Shown here: positions 1-11,285 of the stretch, one piece after another | How positions within the stretch are numbered: the first letter of the stretch is position 1 | Layout of the letters: every line of letters begins with the position of its first letter | Origin: Liolophura sinensis | Taxonomy: Eukaryota; Mollusca; Polyplacophora; Chitonida; Chitonidae | Length of the DNA: 64,000 nt | Reading direction: 5' to 3' | NCBI RefSeq assembly: GCF_032854445.1 | Contig: NC_088296.1 | Location: 22,247,853-22,311,852, forward strand | The notes under the pieces: generated by a model | Told to the model about the DNA's origin: nothing | Database searches by the model: none | What the model saw: the letters and a program-made list of their open reading frames with translations, nothing else | Made by a program: the position numbers and the translations under genes

Positions 1-200
1 TCTTTGGCATGTCTGTACAGTGAGGCAATATTACAACTGTGCCGATGTCCTCAGCGCTGCTCAGTTTCCTCCCACACATGGAGTTACCGGTAAGCAAGTT
101 CAGTGTGATGAGTAGGTGTGGTGTCTTTGGCATGTTGGTACAGTGAGGCAATATTACAACTGTGCCGATGCCCTCGGCGCTGCTCAGTTTCCTCCCACCA
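1..200. repeat. Two-copy direct repeat (~120 bp period)
   Basis: The stretch CTTTGGCATGT.GTACAGTGAG followed by a block ending in CTCAGTTTCCTCCCAC occurs twice, near 2-77 and 123-198. The second copy continues into a SINE tail (CATAATGCTGGCCACCGTCG). The sequence shows duplicated dispersed-repeat DNA; no gene is seen in it. Confidence 0.6.
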
Positions 201-270
201 TAATGCTGGCCACCGTCGTATCAGTGATATATTCTTGAGTACGGCATAAAATACAAATCAAATGAAAATG
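184..270 (+). mobile_element. SINE family A, 3' tail fragment
   Basis: This matches the 3' part of the family-A SINE found elsewhere in the window: CCTCCCACCATAATGCTGGC, then TATTCTTGAGTACGGCATAA and an A/T-rich tail. The tRNA-like head is missing, so it is a fragment. The rest of 270-1039 is A/T-rich with no exon that I can recognise. Confidence 0.6.
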
Positions 271-1039
271 AAAATTACAAGTGAGCCAGCATTGGAAATG
301 TACTGCCATAGATGCATTCATTGTGAAATGACAGAACAAGCCATAGGAGCAGAAATAACATTGAAAACAAACGGTAAAGCCTAAAACAAAATTCTTGAGC
401 ATGGAGTTACTGGTAAGCAATATTCAGATAAATGTAAATAAATAAATAAATTTCAAAAAAGTAAGCAAAGCAAGAAACTATTAACAGATGTCTAAAAGCT
501 GTATAAGGCTATATAGAGTTTAGAAGAAGTAATTTGTATTAAATGGTTTACTGAAGAATATTTCACTTTGTGATGGTGGTCATTTATATAAGTGAGAAAC
601 AAAGTCAAAAATATAGTATACTGATTTAAGCATCAAATAAATAAATATATATTTAAATAATTAAAGAAATAAATTTCAAACAAGAAAATTAGACCAGACA
701 CTATTAACAAATTTCTGAAAGTGATGTAGAAATGGGTTTAAGGAGAGCTGATTGGTCTGTTGTGTGGCTTCATGTACAGGTTCAAACAGGTATAGGATTT
801 GTTTAATGCAGTTTGTTTAATTTTGATAGATTCCCAATACTTCTCATCTAGAGTTATCAGTCAATATCTATAGGGACATATATGACACTCTTGCTGTTTT
901 CTCAAAGTCAACAGTAAGTAGTTGATTGATGCATATCATCTTACTCAACAGGTGTCAACATTTAGTTTTTAAAGGGGGAAGAGCAAGCTATATGATGTCT
1001 GTTTTCTTAAGTGTTTTACTCAAATTTTATGATCTGCAG

Positions 1040-4000
1040 GACTGTCTGAGAGAATTTTTAAAAGAAGAAAAGCTGTCTGGGAGCTCGATGTGGGATTGCC
1101 CTAACTGTAAAGTGAAGAGGGAAGCCGTGAAGAAACTAGACATCTGGAAACTGCCACATATACTGATAGTTCACCTTAAGAGGTAGGCCACACCTGTATT
1201 TACACACCTGAAATATATGTATGTGAATGTAGAGCTGTAAGCATATATGACCATGCACTTGAAATGTTATGTATCTGAAAAGTACGTAGTTGTAATACTG
1301 TGAAAGGCAGGGAAGTCTGGTGACCTGGGTTCAAACCCATGTCGGGTCATACCAAAAACTGTAAAAATGGTACTTGTTACTGTGATAGTTTATGCTATAC
1401 AACGAAAGTTTAAAGTGCTTGTTATTATACATAGCGGTATGAAAAGTTTTGTATTTGTACAAGATAAAAAGGATATAATCATACACCTTAAAACGCAGGT
1501 GATAATGTACTTAAAAATATAGGTGATTATCACAAAGTGTCTCAAGAAAGAGAACATATACACCACGACAAATTGTGGTTCTTTTGTATGCTCATATACA
1601 CCACAACAAATTGTGGTTCTTTTGTATGCTCATATACACCACAACAAATTGTGGTTCTTTTGTATGCTCTTTTATAAGCTTGATAATACCTGATCAATGA
1701 GATCACTTTTTTAATTTTTTCCTTTTCAGATTTTACTTCGGAAATTTGTGGCAAGAGAAGAGGAATAATTATGTTGACTTTCCTGTGCATTCTATGGACT
1801 TGGATAACATTGTGGCTGGTCCACGCAAGAGAAAACCATACAGTCTCTACGCTGTAGCGGTACGTTCCTCGTTTCCTCCGCAACAAAACTTTCTCCGGTT
1901 AATTGACTGTTTTGAATCTTGATGCCCAACCCATATGGCAGTCTTGGTGGTGATAGTATTCATTATTTTTGCCTGGAACAAAGTTGCTGTTTTTTTTTTT
2001 TTTTATCTTGACACTCTATGAAGACCATTCTTTCTTTGAGGAAAAAATAAAACGTACAGGTGTACATAAAGATGTAGCTTACCGCGTTAAAAATACTGAG
2101 CTAATTTGTGTGCTAATACTGAATGATAAATGTTTTAGTTTGAGATTAAAATAAAACCTGGCCTTTTAGTGTGAAAGACAGGGCATTGGACTAGAATCTA
2201 GCCTTTGTTGGCCAAGGCGTCAAGTCTGGAGGCTATTTACATTTCAGTACATGATGGCCGTTTTTGGGCCAGTGGTTTGCACGCCATAACAGCACAATGG
2301 CTCAAGAGTCTCTCATGAATGCGTTCGCTGTGAGTTCTCTTGCTTACCTGTACATCATTAGGGCCAGTGGTTTCTCATTGCACACTTCATTTAATTCTTT
2401 CACTCATAAGCCAAACCGCTGTTGTAAGTCATAATTTCTTGAGTGTTTGATAGAATCAGGTAAACATAATTGTCACTATCAGATTATTGTCAACGCCTTC
2501 ATGTCTTAGTTTCCTGTATTCTGTGCTTGTTTTTTTTTTTCAGAATCATTATGGGACCATGGAAGCTGGACATTGTAAGTTTGAAATGTACCTAGTACAT
2601 GTGATTAGATTCTGTTTTTTCTTCTAGATGCATTGATGTGCAGTATATAAAGTACATTTTCATAGGCTTTTATTCCCCAGATGTAACGGTGATGTAACAG
2701 AGCTCTAGGTTCCTCATACATTTTGTTAGCTCGCATCAGGCAAAATATTCAGTTTTCATTGAACAACAACGGTCACTTGGTGGACGTGTATATTCCTGTA
2801 TCATGCGACTGATACCAATTGTCTGTTGACTAGGTTGTCTCCCTTTATTCTGCTTTAAAAGCATTGACATTTTGTTGGTTCTGACTTATGGGTCGTTTCC
2901 AGGATAAATTCATCACATGATTATTCAGTGACAGGATATGGAAATATATGGGGTCAGTAAACCTCATATTGAGTGTACACTGTACAGTATACTCGGTAAT
3001 TGTCATCTTGATTCAGCTCCTTCACTTTTCTGGTCAGTTGATTGCCAGTATTCTGTTGCTGACACCACCTTCACTTTTCTGGTCAGTTGATTGCCAGTTT
3101 TCTGTTGCCGACACCGCCTTTACTTTTCTGGTCAGTTGATTGCCAGTGTTCTGTTGCCGACACCGCCTTTACTTTTCTGGTCAGTTGATTGCCAGTTTTC
3201 TGTTGCTGACACCACCTTCACTTTGCTGGTCAGTTGATTGCCAGTTTTCTGTTGCTGACACCGCCTTCACTTTTCTAGTCAGTTGATTGCCAGTTTTCTG
3301 TTGCTGACACCACCTTCACATTTCTGGTCAGTTGATTGCCAGTTTTCTGTTGCTGACACCACCTTCACTTTTCTAGTCAGTTAATAGCCAGTTTTTTTGT
3401 TTTGCAGACACTGCCTATGCTAAGAATCCTCTGTCTGGAGTCTGGCACAAATTTGATGACCAGGAAGTGCAGAAAATGAGCAGTGACAATGTCAAGGTGA
3501 GGTCATGTGAAGGTTTTGAGGGGTTATGAATATGCATGAAGCAGGCACAGAATCAAGAATCATGAACATTGTGCCTGAAGAAACACATCAGTCTTATCTT
3601 GTACTGTATAAACAAGGAATTGCAAAGGAAAAAAAAAATTCTCTGGGCCATGTTTGGTTTGGTCCAGATTGTATGGTTTCCTGTGGGGATTTGGTTTTCT
3701 CTGGGCCATGTCTGGTTTCTTCTGGACTGTGTGGTTTTTCTGGGATATATCTGGTTTCCTCTCAACTATATCGGGCGTCCCCATGTCTGTGTCCAGTTTC
3801 CTTGCCTGGTTTGCTCTGTGCTATGTCTGGTTTCTTCTGGGCTATGCTGCATTTTTTCTTAAATTTTGATTTGCTCTCAACAGTGTCTGGTTTCTTCTGG
3901 GCTATTCCTGATTTCCCCTGGATTGTCTGGTTTCCTCTGGGCTGTATCTGGTTTCCCCTGGCCTATGTATTGTTTCCTCCAGGTTAACTGGTTTTGGGCT

Positions 4001-4390
4001 TTGTCTGGTTTCATCTGTTTAAATGTATTTCTGAGCTATGGCCATTTTCCCAGAAGATGTGTCTGGTTTCCTCCAAGCACCATCTGTTTTCTTCCTCTGT
4101 AAACAGCAAGGAATTCAAATATTATTTAATATTTATATTTGATTGATGTTTTACGCTGTACTCAAGAATACTTCACTTATACGACAGTGACCAGCATTAT
4201 GGTGGAAGAAAACCGGGCAGAGCCCAGAGGAAACTCACTTCACAGGCACCCATTACATAAATCCAGGTGCACACAGTGTACAGAAATACTTATAATAACC
4301 AGGTGCAAAGTGAAGCAAGTGGTACATGCAACTATGTTTTGTTTCTTTCAGACTTCAGCTGCCTACTTTCTGTTTTACACCTGTCTGTGA
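1040..4390 (+). CDS. USP8: Ubiquitin carboxyl-terminal hydrolase, USP8-like (C-terminal exons, 5' partial)
   Basis: Five exons join in phase: 1040-1182, 1730-1859, 2544-2574, 3408-3496 and 4352-4390 (stop TGA 4388-4390). They give 143 residues. The order is the C-terminal half of a USP (peptidase C19) catalytic domain: DCLREFLKEEKL, a CPNC zinc-knuckle cysteine pair, KLPHILIVHLKRF, then NHYGTMEAGHYTAYAKN with the catalytic His in GHYTAY, then FDDQEV and AAYFLFYT just before the stop. USP enzymes cleave ubiquitin from substrates. USP8 is the endosomal member that edits receptor ubiquitination with ESCRT-0. Assignment to USP8 rather than the USP4/15 or USP2/21 groups rests on KEEKL, EIWKLP-like IWKLP, FDDQEV and the end a few residues after LFYT. 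All introns are GT-AG. The catalytic Cys and N-terminal domains lie upstream of the window. An in-frame opening before 1040 looks like intron, because TCTGCAG at 1033-1039 is a good acceptor. USP identity is firm; USP8 is likely. Confidence 0.85.
1288..1385 (+). mobile_element. SINE family B head fragment
   Basis: The segment contains a B-box-like GGTTCAAACCC followed by GTCGGGTCATACCAAAAACT and ATGGTACTTGTTACTG. These also occur at 21540-21600 and 48300-48350. It is a tRNA-derived repeat fragment inside the first USP intron. Confidence 0.5.
1552..1672. repeat. 38-bp tandem repeat, three copies
   Basis: The unit begins TATACACCACAACAAATTGT and continues GGTTCTTTTGTATGCTCA. Three near-identical copies lie head to tail in the USP intron, about 60 bp before the next exon at 1730. 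Each unit contains the imperfect palindrome ACCACAA..AATTGTGGT. Confidence 0.85.
3018..3407. repeat. 49-bp minisatellite running into a USP exon acceptor
   Basis: About eight head-to-tail units contain TTTTCTGGTCAGTTGATTGC then CAGTTTTCTGTTGCTGACAC. The last unit is altered (TTAATAGCCAGTTTTTTTGT then TTTGCAG) and forms the polypyrimidine tract and AG of the exon beginning at 3408. The exon start ACACTGCC resembles the ACACCACC of the repeat. In repeat units the AG is replaced by TG, so these are not active acceptors by consensus. Confidence 0.85.
3640..4100. repeat. Degenerate pyrimidine/G-rich repeat in USP intron
   Basis: Imperfect short units such as TCTGGTTTCTTCTGGGCTAT recur about 12 times. 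They keep several reading frames open on both strands. No protein similarity or splice structure supports coding. Confidence 0.7.
4132..4260 (-). mobile_element. SINE family A, partial
   Basis: On the minus strand the tail and middle of the family-A SINE are seen. On the plus strand this reads TTGATTGATGTTTTACGCTG, TACTCAAGAATACTTCAC and AACCGGGCAGAGCCCAGAGG. The head is missing. It lies in the last USP intron, about 90 bp before the final coding exon. Confidence 0.65.
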
Positions 4391-4735
4391 CCTGAATGAA
4401 ACAAGCTTATAGACAAGTTCCCACACAGAATGACTGGTACATTTACAAACAGCTTGTTTTGAAACAGAAGTCAGAAAAATTTCCTGAAAGCCTGTTGACA
4501 GAAAATACAGTGTTAATGTATTGCTGCAGTCATGGTGCTGTTAAAAATCTGCAACATTTTTTGTCAAATTATGGTAGATTTCATATAATGCCTTTGTTGT
4601 CTATAAGTGCTAAGTTTGCTGAGGTGGATCAGTTTATAAATATCTTGTTAACTAAACCAGCAGTGTATACACCTCCATGTCCAATATGTTGTCTTGTTTT
4701 GATTTGTAAATAAAAGCATGTACATAATAAAATCA
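4391..4735 (+). promoter_or_regulatory. USP8: USP 3' UTR with two poly(A) signals
   Basis: After the stop at 4388-4390 there are two AATAAA hexamers at 4709-4714 and 4726-4731, so the 3' UTR is probably about 350 nt. An open frame of 105 codons in this segment has no recognisable similarity and is most simply UTR. Confidence 0.6.
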
Positions 4736-5391
4736 TGTACTATATGAATGTTGTAGATGTCTCATTAATCTGCAGTTACCTCCCCTTGTTCTTCGCGCAC
4801 CACAATTGCTAGACAACATTTGAAAAGCTTTTTAAGGCTTGACTGGCTTTCTGGCTACAGTGTAGGACTTCTTGAGTGTTAATTTAAAGATGGAATATGG
4901 AAATTTAGAAAGTTCCAAGGTATGAAATGTAAATTTAGCAAATATTCTCTCTTCTGTCTTTTTTTCCTTCTTCTGTATCCCAACTGTATGCCTTTTTGAC
5001 ATTTTTGAAGTTCTAGTCTGGATAGTGAATTTTTTTTAAAATACTTATTCTTCAGCATTTTTATGTGTTTTCATTTATGATTCCCATGGAAATCAGTCAA
5101 TCCGAGAGTCAGTCAATCGTACAGGAACTTAAGAGAGGCGTTCCTGTAACAGTGAAGGTGGTAAAGGTCCCATTATGCAGTGTTCTTCATTTTAAATTAT
5201 GCTCAATTTATATGTGTAATGAATTATAAGTGCAAAATGAGTTCATAAGGCAAGGTTAAAATATTGTTTTCTTAATTTGCCTTCATGTGTATATTATAAC
5301 TGCAAGAGTATCAGCTCTCTGCAGATGGTTCCCATGGTTACCGAAAAACTGACCAATCAAAACTAACGTTAACAAAACTTTGCTCATCAAT

Positions 5392-5527
5392 AATATAAGA
5401 ATCAAACTGATTTCTGAGAGTTGTTCTGTGTTAGTTAATTTGTTGACTCTCAGAAATCAGTTTTGATTCTTATATTAAAGAATCAAACTGATTTCTGAGA
5501 GTTTGTTCTGTGTTAGTTAATTTGTTG
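5392..5527. repeat. Long hairpin plus direct duplication
   Basis: Arm AATATAAGAATCAAACTGAT + TTCTGAGAG (5392-5420) is followed by its near-perfect reverse complement ending GATTCTTATATT at 5476. The loop is about 25 bases. The left arm and loop are then repeated directly at 5477-5527 (CTGTGTTAGTTAATTTGTTG appears twice). Confidence 0.85.
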
Positions 5528-6942
5528 CAATTCTGATGAAGAATTTGATGAGGACTTACTCCTTTTGCATAATAAACCTTGGTTTTTGGTTTAATGCGCA
5601 TGGAAAGAATTCTTAGTTCCGGAAACAGAATGATGTAAATCTGACCTCAGCAGTTGTGTTTTGTATTCAGGAACCAATCAGATTGCTTGTTTACATCATG
5701 TAGCTTGTGTTCCGATACACCATATCTGTGGTGTCAGCAGTTCATTGAATTCATCAGATTGCTCAAGATGGTAATCTGCCTGGAATTGTATTGTTTATGA
5801 ATCACTGTGATAGCTTTATTTTAAAATTTAGTTATGTTCAACTTACTTTAATGTGCATTATCACATTATCACATGCTGTGCTAATTACTTAATGCATTAA
5901 CCAGTCAGATTGTGTTTTCTGAATGCTGTGTGGTGATTGGGTGTTAACCCATGTATCTTGTACACTGTGTGGGCTGACATTACATGGTATCATCTGGTAT
6001 TGCTCATGTTATATTTCAGCTGTAGAGGGCGCTTTCACAGGACTTCTTGAATTGATTTTTTATGGTGTTTCTCTTATTCACTTCACTGTTGACCACATGG
6101 TATATTCCAAGCAAAGAAATACCATTTTGAAAAAGATTACAGAGTTTTGTAAAAGGTGCGCAAAAGTTTTTACTGATTCTGAATAGAAGGTGGGCTCAAT
6201 TTTTATCCCACAACTACAATCTTAGACAAAGCTTCATACAACATCTGTTATTGTTCACATTTTTCTACTAATTCATTGTAACACACAGGCACACTTTATG
6301 GAAAATCACGTGATGGGCTCAGACAAATGATTTTTTGTTTTTTTCAGAAAGATGTGGGATGAACATTTTCTGTCTCTTGTGTTTTTTTTTTGTTTTTTTT
6401 TTGGGTGGAAAGGGAGAAAATTGGCTGTACTGTACTTTTCTTTTACAGAATGATGAGATAAACTTTTTTCATAAGAGAGAGAGAGAGAAAATTGCGTGGC
6501 TTTACTGGTATAGAGTTGTGGCAAGGGGATATCCCATGTGTATGATGATGGTTGAGGGCCGATGGTTGAAACTTTACGACCAGCCGAACTACACAACATT
6601 TACTGTACTGCTACTTTATAATCTGTAACCTGAAGGATCAATTTATGTTTACAGTTTGTGTATTATATCTGTATGTTTATTGTTAATGTGTATACATGTG
6701 TATTTTCACAGATATGTTTATAGAGAAAACATATATATGGATAAATCTTGATGGTTATTGGCATGGTCATTTGTAAGTTGTAAATATAAGATTTATGAAT
6801 TTATGTTATATCTGAATGTATATACTGTGTAACCAACATGCATCCTAACTTCTCCACTGACAATGATGTGTACATTTACATCTTTATCATATTATCAGTC
6901 CACCCTACTGCCATCCTGAGCAGATCTTACAAGGATGATGGG

Positions 6943-7198
6943 GGCCTCCGGGGCTCATTTGGTTAGTGCGCTTGCGCAGCGTAATGACCCAGGAGCCTCT
7001 CACCAATGCGGTCGCTGTGAGTTCAAGTCCAGCTCATGCTGGTTTCTTCTCCAGCCGTACATGGGGAATCTCTTCCAGCAACCTGCGGATGGTTTCCCCT
7101 GATGTCTGCCCGGTTTTCCTCCCACCATAATTCTGGGTGCTGTCGTATAGTGAAATATTCTTGAGTATGGCTTGAAGACACAAAAAAATAAATAAATA
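6943..7198 (+). mobile_element. SINE family A, near full length
   Basis: The head GGCCTCCGGGGCTCATTTGG corresponds to an RNA polymerase III A box. AGTTCAAGTCCAGC (near 7019) is a B box. The body and tail then follow (CCACCATAATTCTGGGTGCT, TTCTTGAGTATGGC, AAATAAATAAATA). This is the standard tRNA-derived SINE architecture. The subfamily name is not claimed. Confidence 0.85.
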
Positions 7199-7487
7199 CA
7201 AAGATGATGGTTGACTTTGTATCATCTGCAGGGTGGCCCAGAGAATAATTAGGGAACATCACCAAGCTGTATAAAACAAGTTTTTCCAAGCTGTGGGATA
7301 AAAAACTGTGCACACTTCCTAACACTCTGTTGTTTTGCTGAAGAGCTTTCGAACTACCTTTTTGGTTTATGAGCACTAAACAGAAATTCTTACAGGCATT
7401 CTTGGCCATACACCAGTCCATCGTTTCGCATTTGGAACCGGAGTAAGGCCATGTGCTACCGCTTCACCATTCAATAAGGTAAATTTG

Positions 7488-7881
7488 GTTGAGTGGGCAG
7501 TGGCTTAAGTACCAATCCTAGCTCTTGGATTTATTGATTTATTTGATTTGTGTTTTATGCCATACTCAAGAACATTTCACTTATACGACGGGTTTGAGTG
7601 GGCAGTGGCTTAAGTACCAATTCTAGCTCTTGGATTTATTTATTTATTTGATTTGTGTTTTTATGCCATACTCAAGAACATTTCACTTATACGACGGCAG
7701 CGAGAAATATGGTGGGGGGGAAACCCATGATCATCCGTAGGTTGCTGGCAGACCTTCCCACGTACGGCAAGCATAAACTGGACTTGAACTAACAGCGACA
7801 GCATTGCTGAGAAGCTCGTGGGTCATAACGCTGCGCTAGCATGCTAACCAAATGAGCCAAGGAGACTCCCAGCTCTTGGAT
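7488..7881 (-). mobile_element. SINE family A with duplicated tail junction and target-site duplication
   Basis: A minus-strand family-A copy ends near 7870 (CTAACCAAATGAGCCAAGGA). The insertion is flanked by the same short sequence AGCTCTTGGAT on both sides, at the left before the tail and at 7871-7881, which is a target-site duplication. The left junction, host flank plus SINE tail (GAGTGGGCAGTGGCTTAAGT through CACTTATACGACG), is present twice in tandem with a ~103-bp period, so a duplication followed insertion. Confidence 0.8.
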
Positions 7882-9278
7882 GCATGTATGTTGTTTTTAT
7901 CATGCATGCTATAGCCTTCCAATGCCCCACCCTCTACAGAGGATGTTAAGTCAGGATTGTACTTTGAGATGTATGCTGTTGTTGTAATAAGTAATGGTGA
8001 TTGATTGAGTGAGAGTGATAACGTGCATTATGGGCTACTGTATAGCCATTGATTATCAGACATTGATTATCTTTATTATGTATACTCGTACTATGTGCCG
8101 TTTGTTAATAAATGTTATTACTGCTCTTTTATCTGGTTAAATACAGTATGTAATGTTGGGTGAACGGTGTGTCCATTGGTACAGTGGAGAACAGGACTCG
8201 TATTTAGCAAGCAACTTAAGGCTTGGGTCATTCATAGCAAGTGCTCGAAGAGACCAATTAAGAACAGGAAAGAAATCAAACTGTGGTTTGCACATTGTTC
8301 TGGTGTAAGGAATTAGTGTACAAAATTCAATCTTTCTGCGCAAAACATTTTAATTGCAACTATGTTTGAATTTTTGAGGTAGCTTTTGAGAAGCCTGATT
8401 AATATGAGCCAAGGCTGAATTACCTGTTATTTTGTTTCATTGATAGTTGGAGAAATTGTTAACCATGCTATCAACATTGTTGTATTGCTGTTTTTTTTTC
8501 TTCTTCTAATTTTATAGTAATACATGTAGTTGGTATCTTGTTACATCACAAATAAATACAACATATCTTAAGAAAAGATAATTTTTTTCCTGAAAACCTT
8601 GATTGAATGGCGGGAGTTGTCTGCTTTGTTCGACGTGATGTTAGATGTATGGTTTTCTCTTTAGTCCAGTTTCAGACTGCGTCACACTGACGATCCCAGC
8701 GTTATTCCACGTAATTTTCTGTATAAACTTTTTGAAACATTTTATGAGCGTAATAGACTGTGAACTAAATAAAAGATGCTTTGAAATTGTTTAATTGTGG
8801 AAAATTAACTTGTAATGTGCATGCATGTAACTATGTCTGTGTGCACACATGGAGCAAATATCATTTGATAAGTTTGAATATGTTGATATCCGCATTACAT
8901 TTGTGCGTCCAGTAATGTACATATTAAAATGTAATATACCTGTACAATATATTTCTATCCCAGAATTGAATGCTTTTTTAAGCCATGTTTAATATAAGAC
9001 ATTAGTTTCGTATGCATACACTTTGGATATACATGAAATATTATCCATAATTAATGCTAAATTCAGGTTCATGCAGTAACCGCTTCTTTCAGTGACTTGT
9101 TGAGGACTTAGATTTGAAGTAACTTCTATATTCCCAGCAGTTGTTGATTCATTTGAGTCCTTGCTTTGGTATATTTTCTGTTTTGATACGAAGATTCTGA
9201 TTGGTCCCAGGGTTTGAACTCTCCAAACCAATAGGGATCATGGGATGAGTTGGAAGTGACTCCAGATATAGTTAGTGA

Positions 9279-9635
9279 TGAGTCAGTACAGCAACTGAGT
9301 GGCTACTAGATCGGACTAAGTGAAACTCCACTCAGAGTCATTATTGGGCTAATACATGGTGGAGTCGGTAAAGCTTTGACTCATTTTGGTAAATATAAAG
9401 CCTAAAGTTTTTGACTCCTCATGTGGACAAATACATATGTGTATATTTGGGAGGTGTGAAGGCTTTTTTCTTACCCCTTATTTGGACAAATATTTTCAGT
9501 CATTTTGAAACTTTTTGCTAATTGTTTGAAAGCTTTTTGCTAATTATTTGAAAGCTTTTTGACTGAGTCAGATTGTAGTTTTTGACTCATAATTTGAGCA
9601 GATTTATACGGAGGGAGTCTGAAGCTTTTGACTCA
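9279..9635. promoter_or_regulatory. Cluster of AP-1/TRE-like TGA(G/C)TCA sites
   Basis: Perfect TGAGTCA or TGACTCA heptamers occur at 9279, 9377, 9564, 9583 and 9629, with near-matches (TGACTCC) in between. TGA(C/G)TCA is the established binding site of Fos/Jun-type bZIP dimers. The surrounding TTTTTGACTCA phrases are partly repetitive, so the cluster may come from a decayed repeat. Enhancer function is inference. Confidence 0.35.
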
Positions 9636-11037
9636 TTATATGGGTCAGTGTACAACATGGGAAATTAATATGGATAACTTCAATATTCGGTGAAAAGTAA
9701 TAAATTTGTAAACACATATTTGAAATGGAGTAGATAAAGATTTCGTCAGTTTTATAATTAATCACATGTATAAAGAAAATAAAGACAAATAAGACTTTGA
9801 ACTGTAATGGCTTCTCCACCTCCTGTTGAATTTTGTGTTTCTGCAGGCTGGTATCCAGCTTGAGTTGTTCTGTAACCAGAATAAAATCAAATAATGCAAG
9901 GAATTCTTCCAATGTTTTGTTCTTTATTCACATCAGTTTTTCTTTCGACATCAACTGGACTTCAGAGCAACTGCTGACAGGTTAGAGCGTTTACCTTGTG
10001 AACTGGGAGATGGGAGTTCAACCCAAAATGTGGCGATGTTTTCGCCTTTTTTGTCAGTCTTTGTACCTGGGCATAAACTTCCCTGGGTAGGCACCATAGC
10101 AGTATAAGTACTGGTCAGCCTGGTGTCAGTAGGCCTAAACTGTAAATGATGTCAGTAGGCCTATACTGTAACTTGGTGTAGCTGTTACTCGGTTGGTTGT
10201 CATGTCTGATGTCTTTGACCATACCAGTAATAATGGGATCACTTTGTTAAATGTGTTTGTATTAGGACGGCTTACTGTTTGTAGATAATTACCAGCATAA
10301 TGTTGACGGCAACGTTACACTGAAGGAAAGAAATTTTTAAACAAGCAGATGATGTGATGAACTATTTTGCCTATTTGGAGGAGTACATTGTCTTTTTGGT
10401 TTGAGAATAAATAAACCCATTAAACTGCATTAATTCTTGGTTAAATTCAGTGATCCAACTACATGTAGTATCAGTACTTAACATCCTTTTACTCTTGTGC
10501 CGATATAATTTGAAACATATGATCTTTCATTAGGACAAGTATTTTAGGTTGGATCATGTATTTGGGGCCAAACTCAGAAACACCATTATATATGTGCAAG
10601 AAATGCTACCATTTTACATTTTTGTATAGGCCTGAATACGTCTACCAACTGATGGTATCTCGGAACTCGTCACATCACCTTTTTTTCCTGATGTTCGTCA
10701 GAAGAAGTAACTTTTGGTAACATTATTTTCAGTCATCTTTCACTCATGGGGAAAAAAAAGAGTTATTCCAACATACAGTGTCGTGATTAGAGTTGGGAAA
10801 ACTTCCTGTGACGTCAGAGTTCCAAAACTCTGATAGTATGGTCCATAAAGCCTACCTCAGAATTCAAATGTTTGAGCGCCTTTAACTCTTTTCACAAAAA
10901 TCTAAAAAAGTGGTCTATTTAGTGATGCCTACTTCGATTTTTAGAGGACTTCCACTAAGAAGTTATGGATTTACCCAGAGAGGTTAAAAATACACTCAGA
11001 CGTAACTTCAAGAACAGCATGGTTTTCTCTGTTTCAG

Positions 11038-11285
11038 CTTCCATGGCTCAGTTGGTTAGTGCGCTAGCACAGCGTAATGACCCAGAAGCCTCTCACCAAT
11101 GCGGTCGCTGTGAGTTCAAGTCCATCTCATGCTGGTTTCTTCTCCAGCCGTACATGGGAATCTCTTCCAGCAACCTGCGGATGGTTGTGGGTTTCCCCCG
11201 GGCTCTGCCCGGTTTCCACTCACCGTTATGCTAAGTGAAATATTCTTGAGTACGGCATAAAACACCAATCAAATAAATAAATAAA
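11038..11285 (+). mobile_element. SINE family A, full length
   Basis: The copy starts CTTCCATGGCTCAGTTGG (A box TGGCTCAGTTGG) and has B-box GAGTTCAAGTCC near 11112. It ends TTCTTGAGTACGGCATAAAA followed by an AAATAAATAAATAAA tail. An open frame across it is incidental. Confidence 0.9.

Noticed and set aside
926..1039. In-frame extension of the USP exon upstream of 1040
   Set aside because: It has no USP similarity, and a good acceptor (CTGCAG) precedes DCLREFLKEE, the start of conserved sequence.
3526..4102. Several overlapping open frames on both strands
   Set aside because: They come from a degenerate TCTGGTTTC-type repeat in a USP intron, give low-complexity Phe/Trp/Ser proteins and lack splice or similarity support.
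4396..4713. 105-codon frame after the USP stop
   Set aside because: It sits in the 3' UTR ahead of the AATAAA signals, with no recognisable family.
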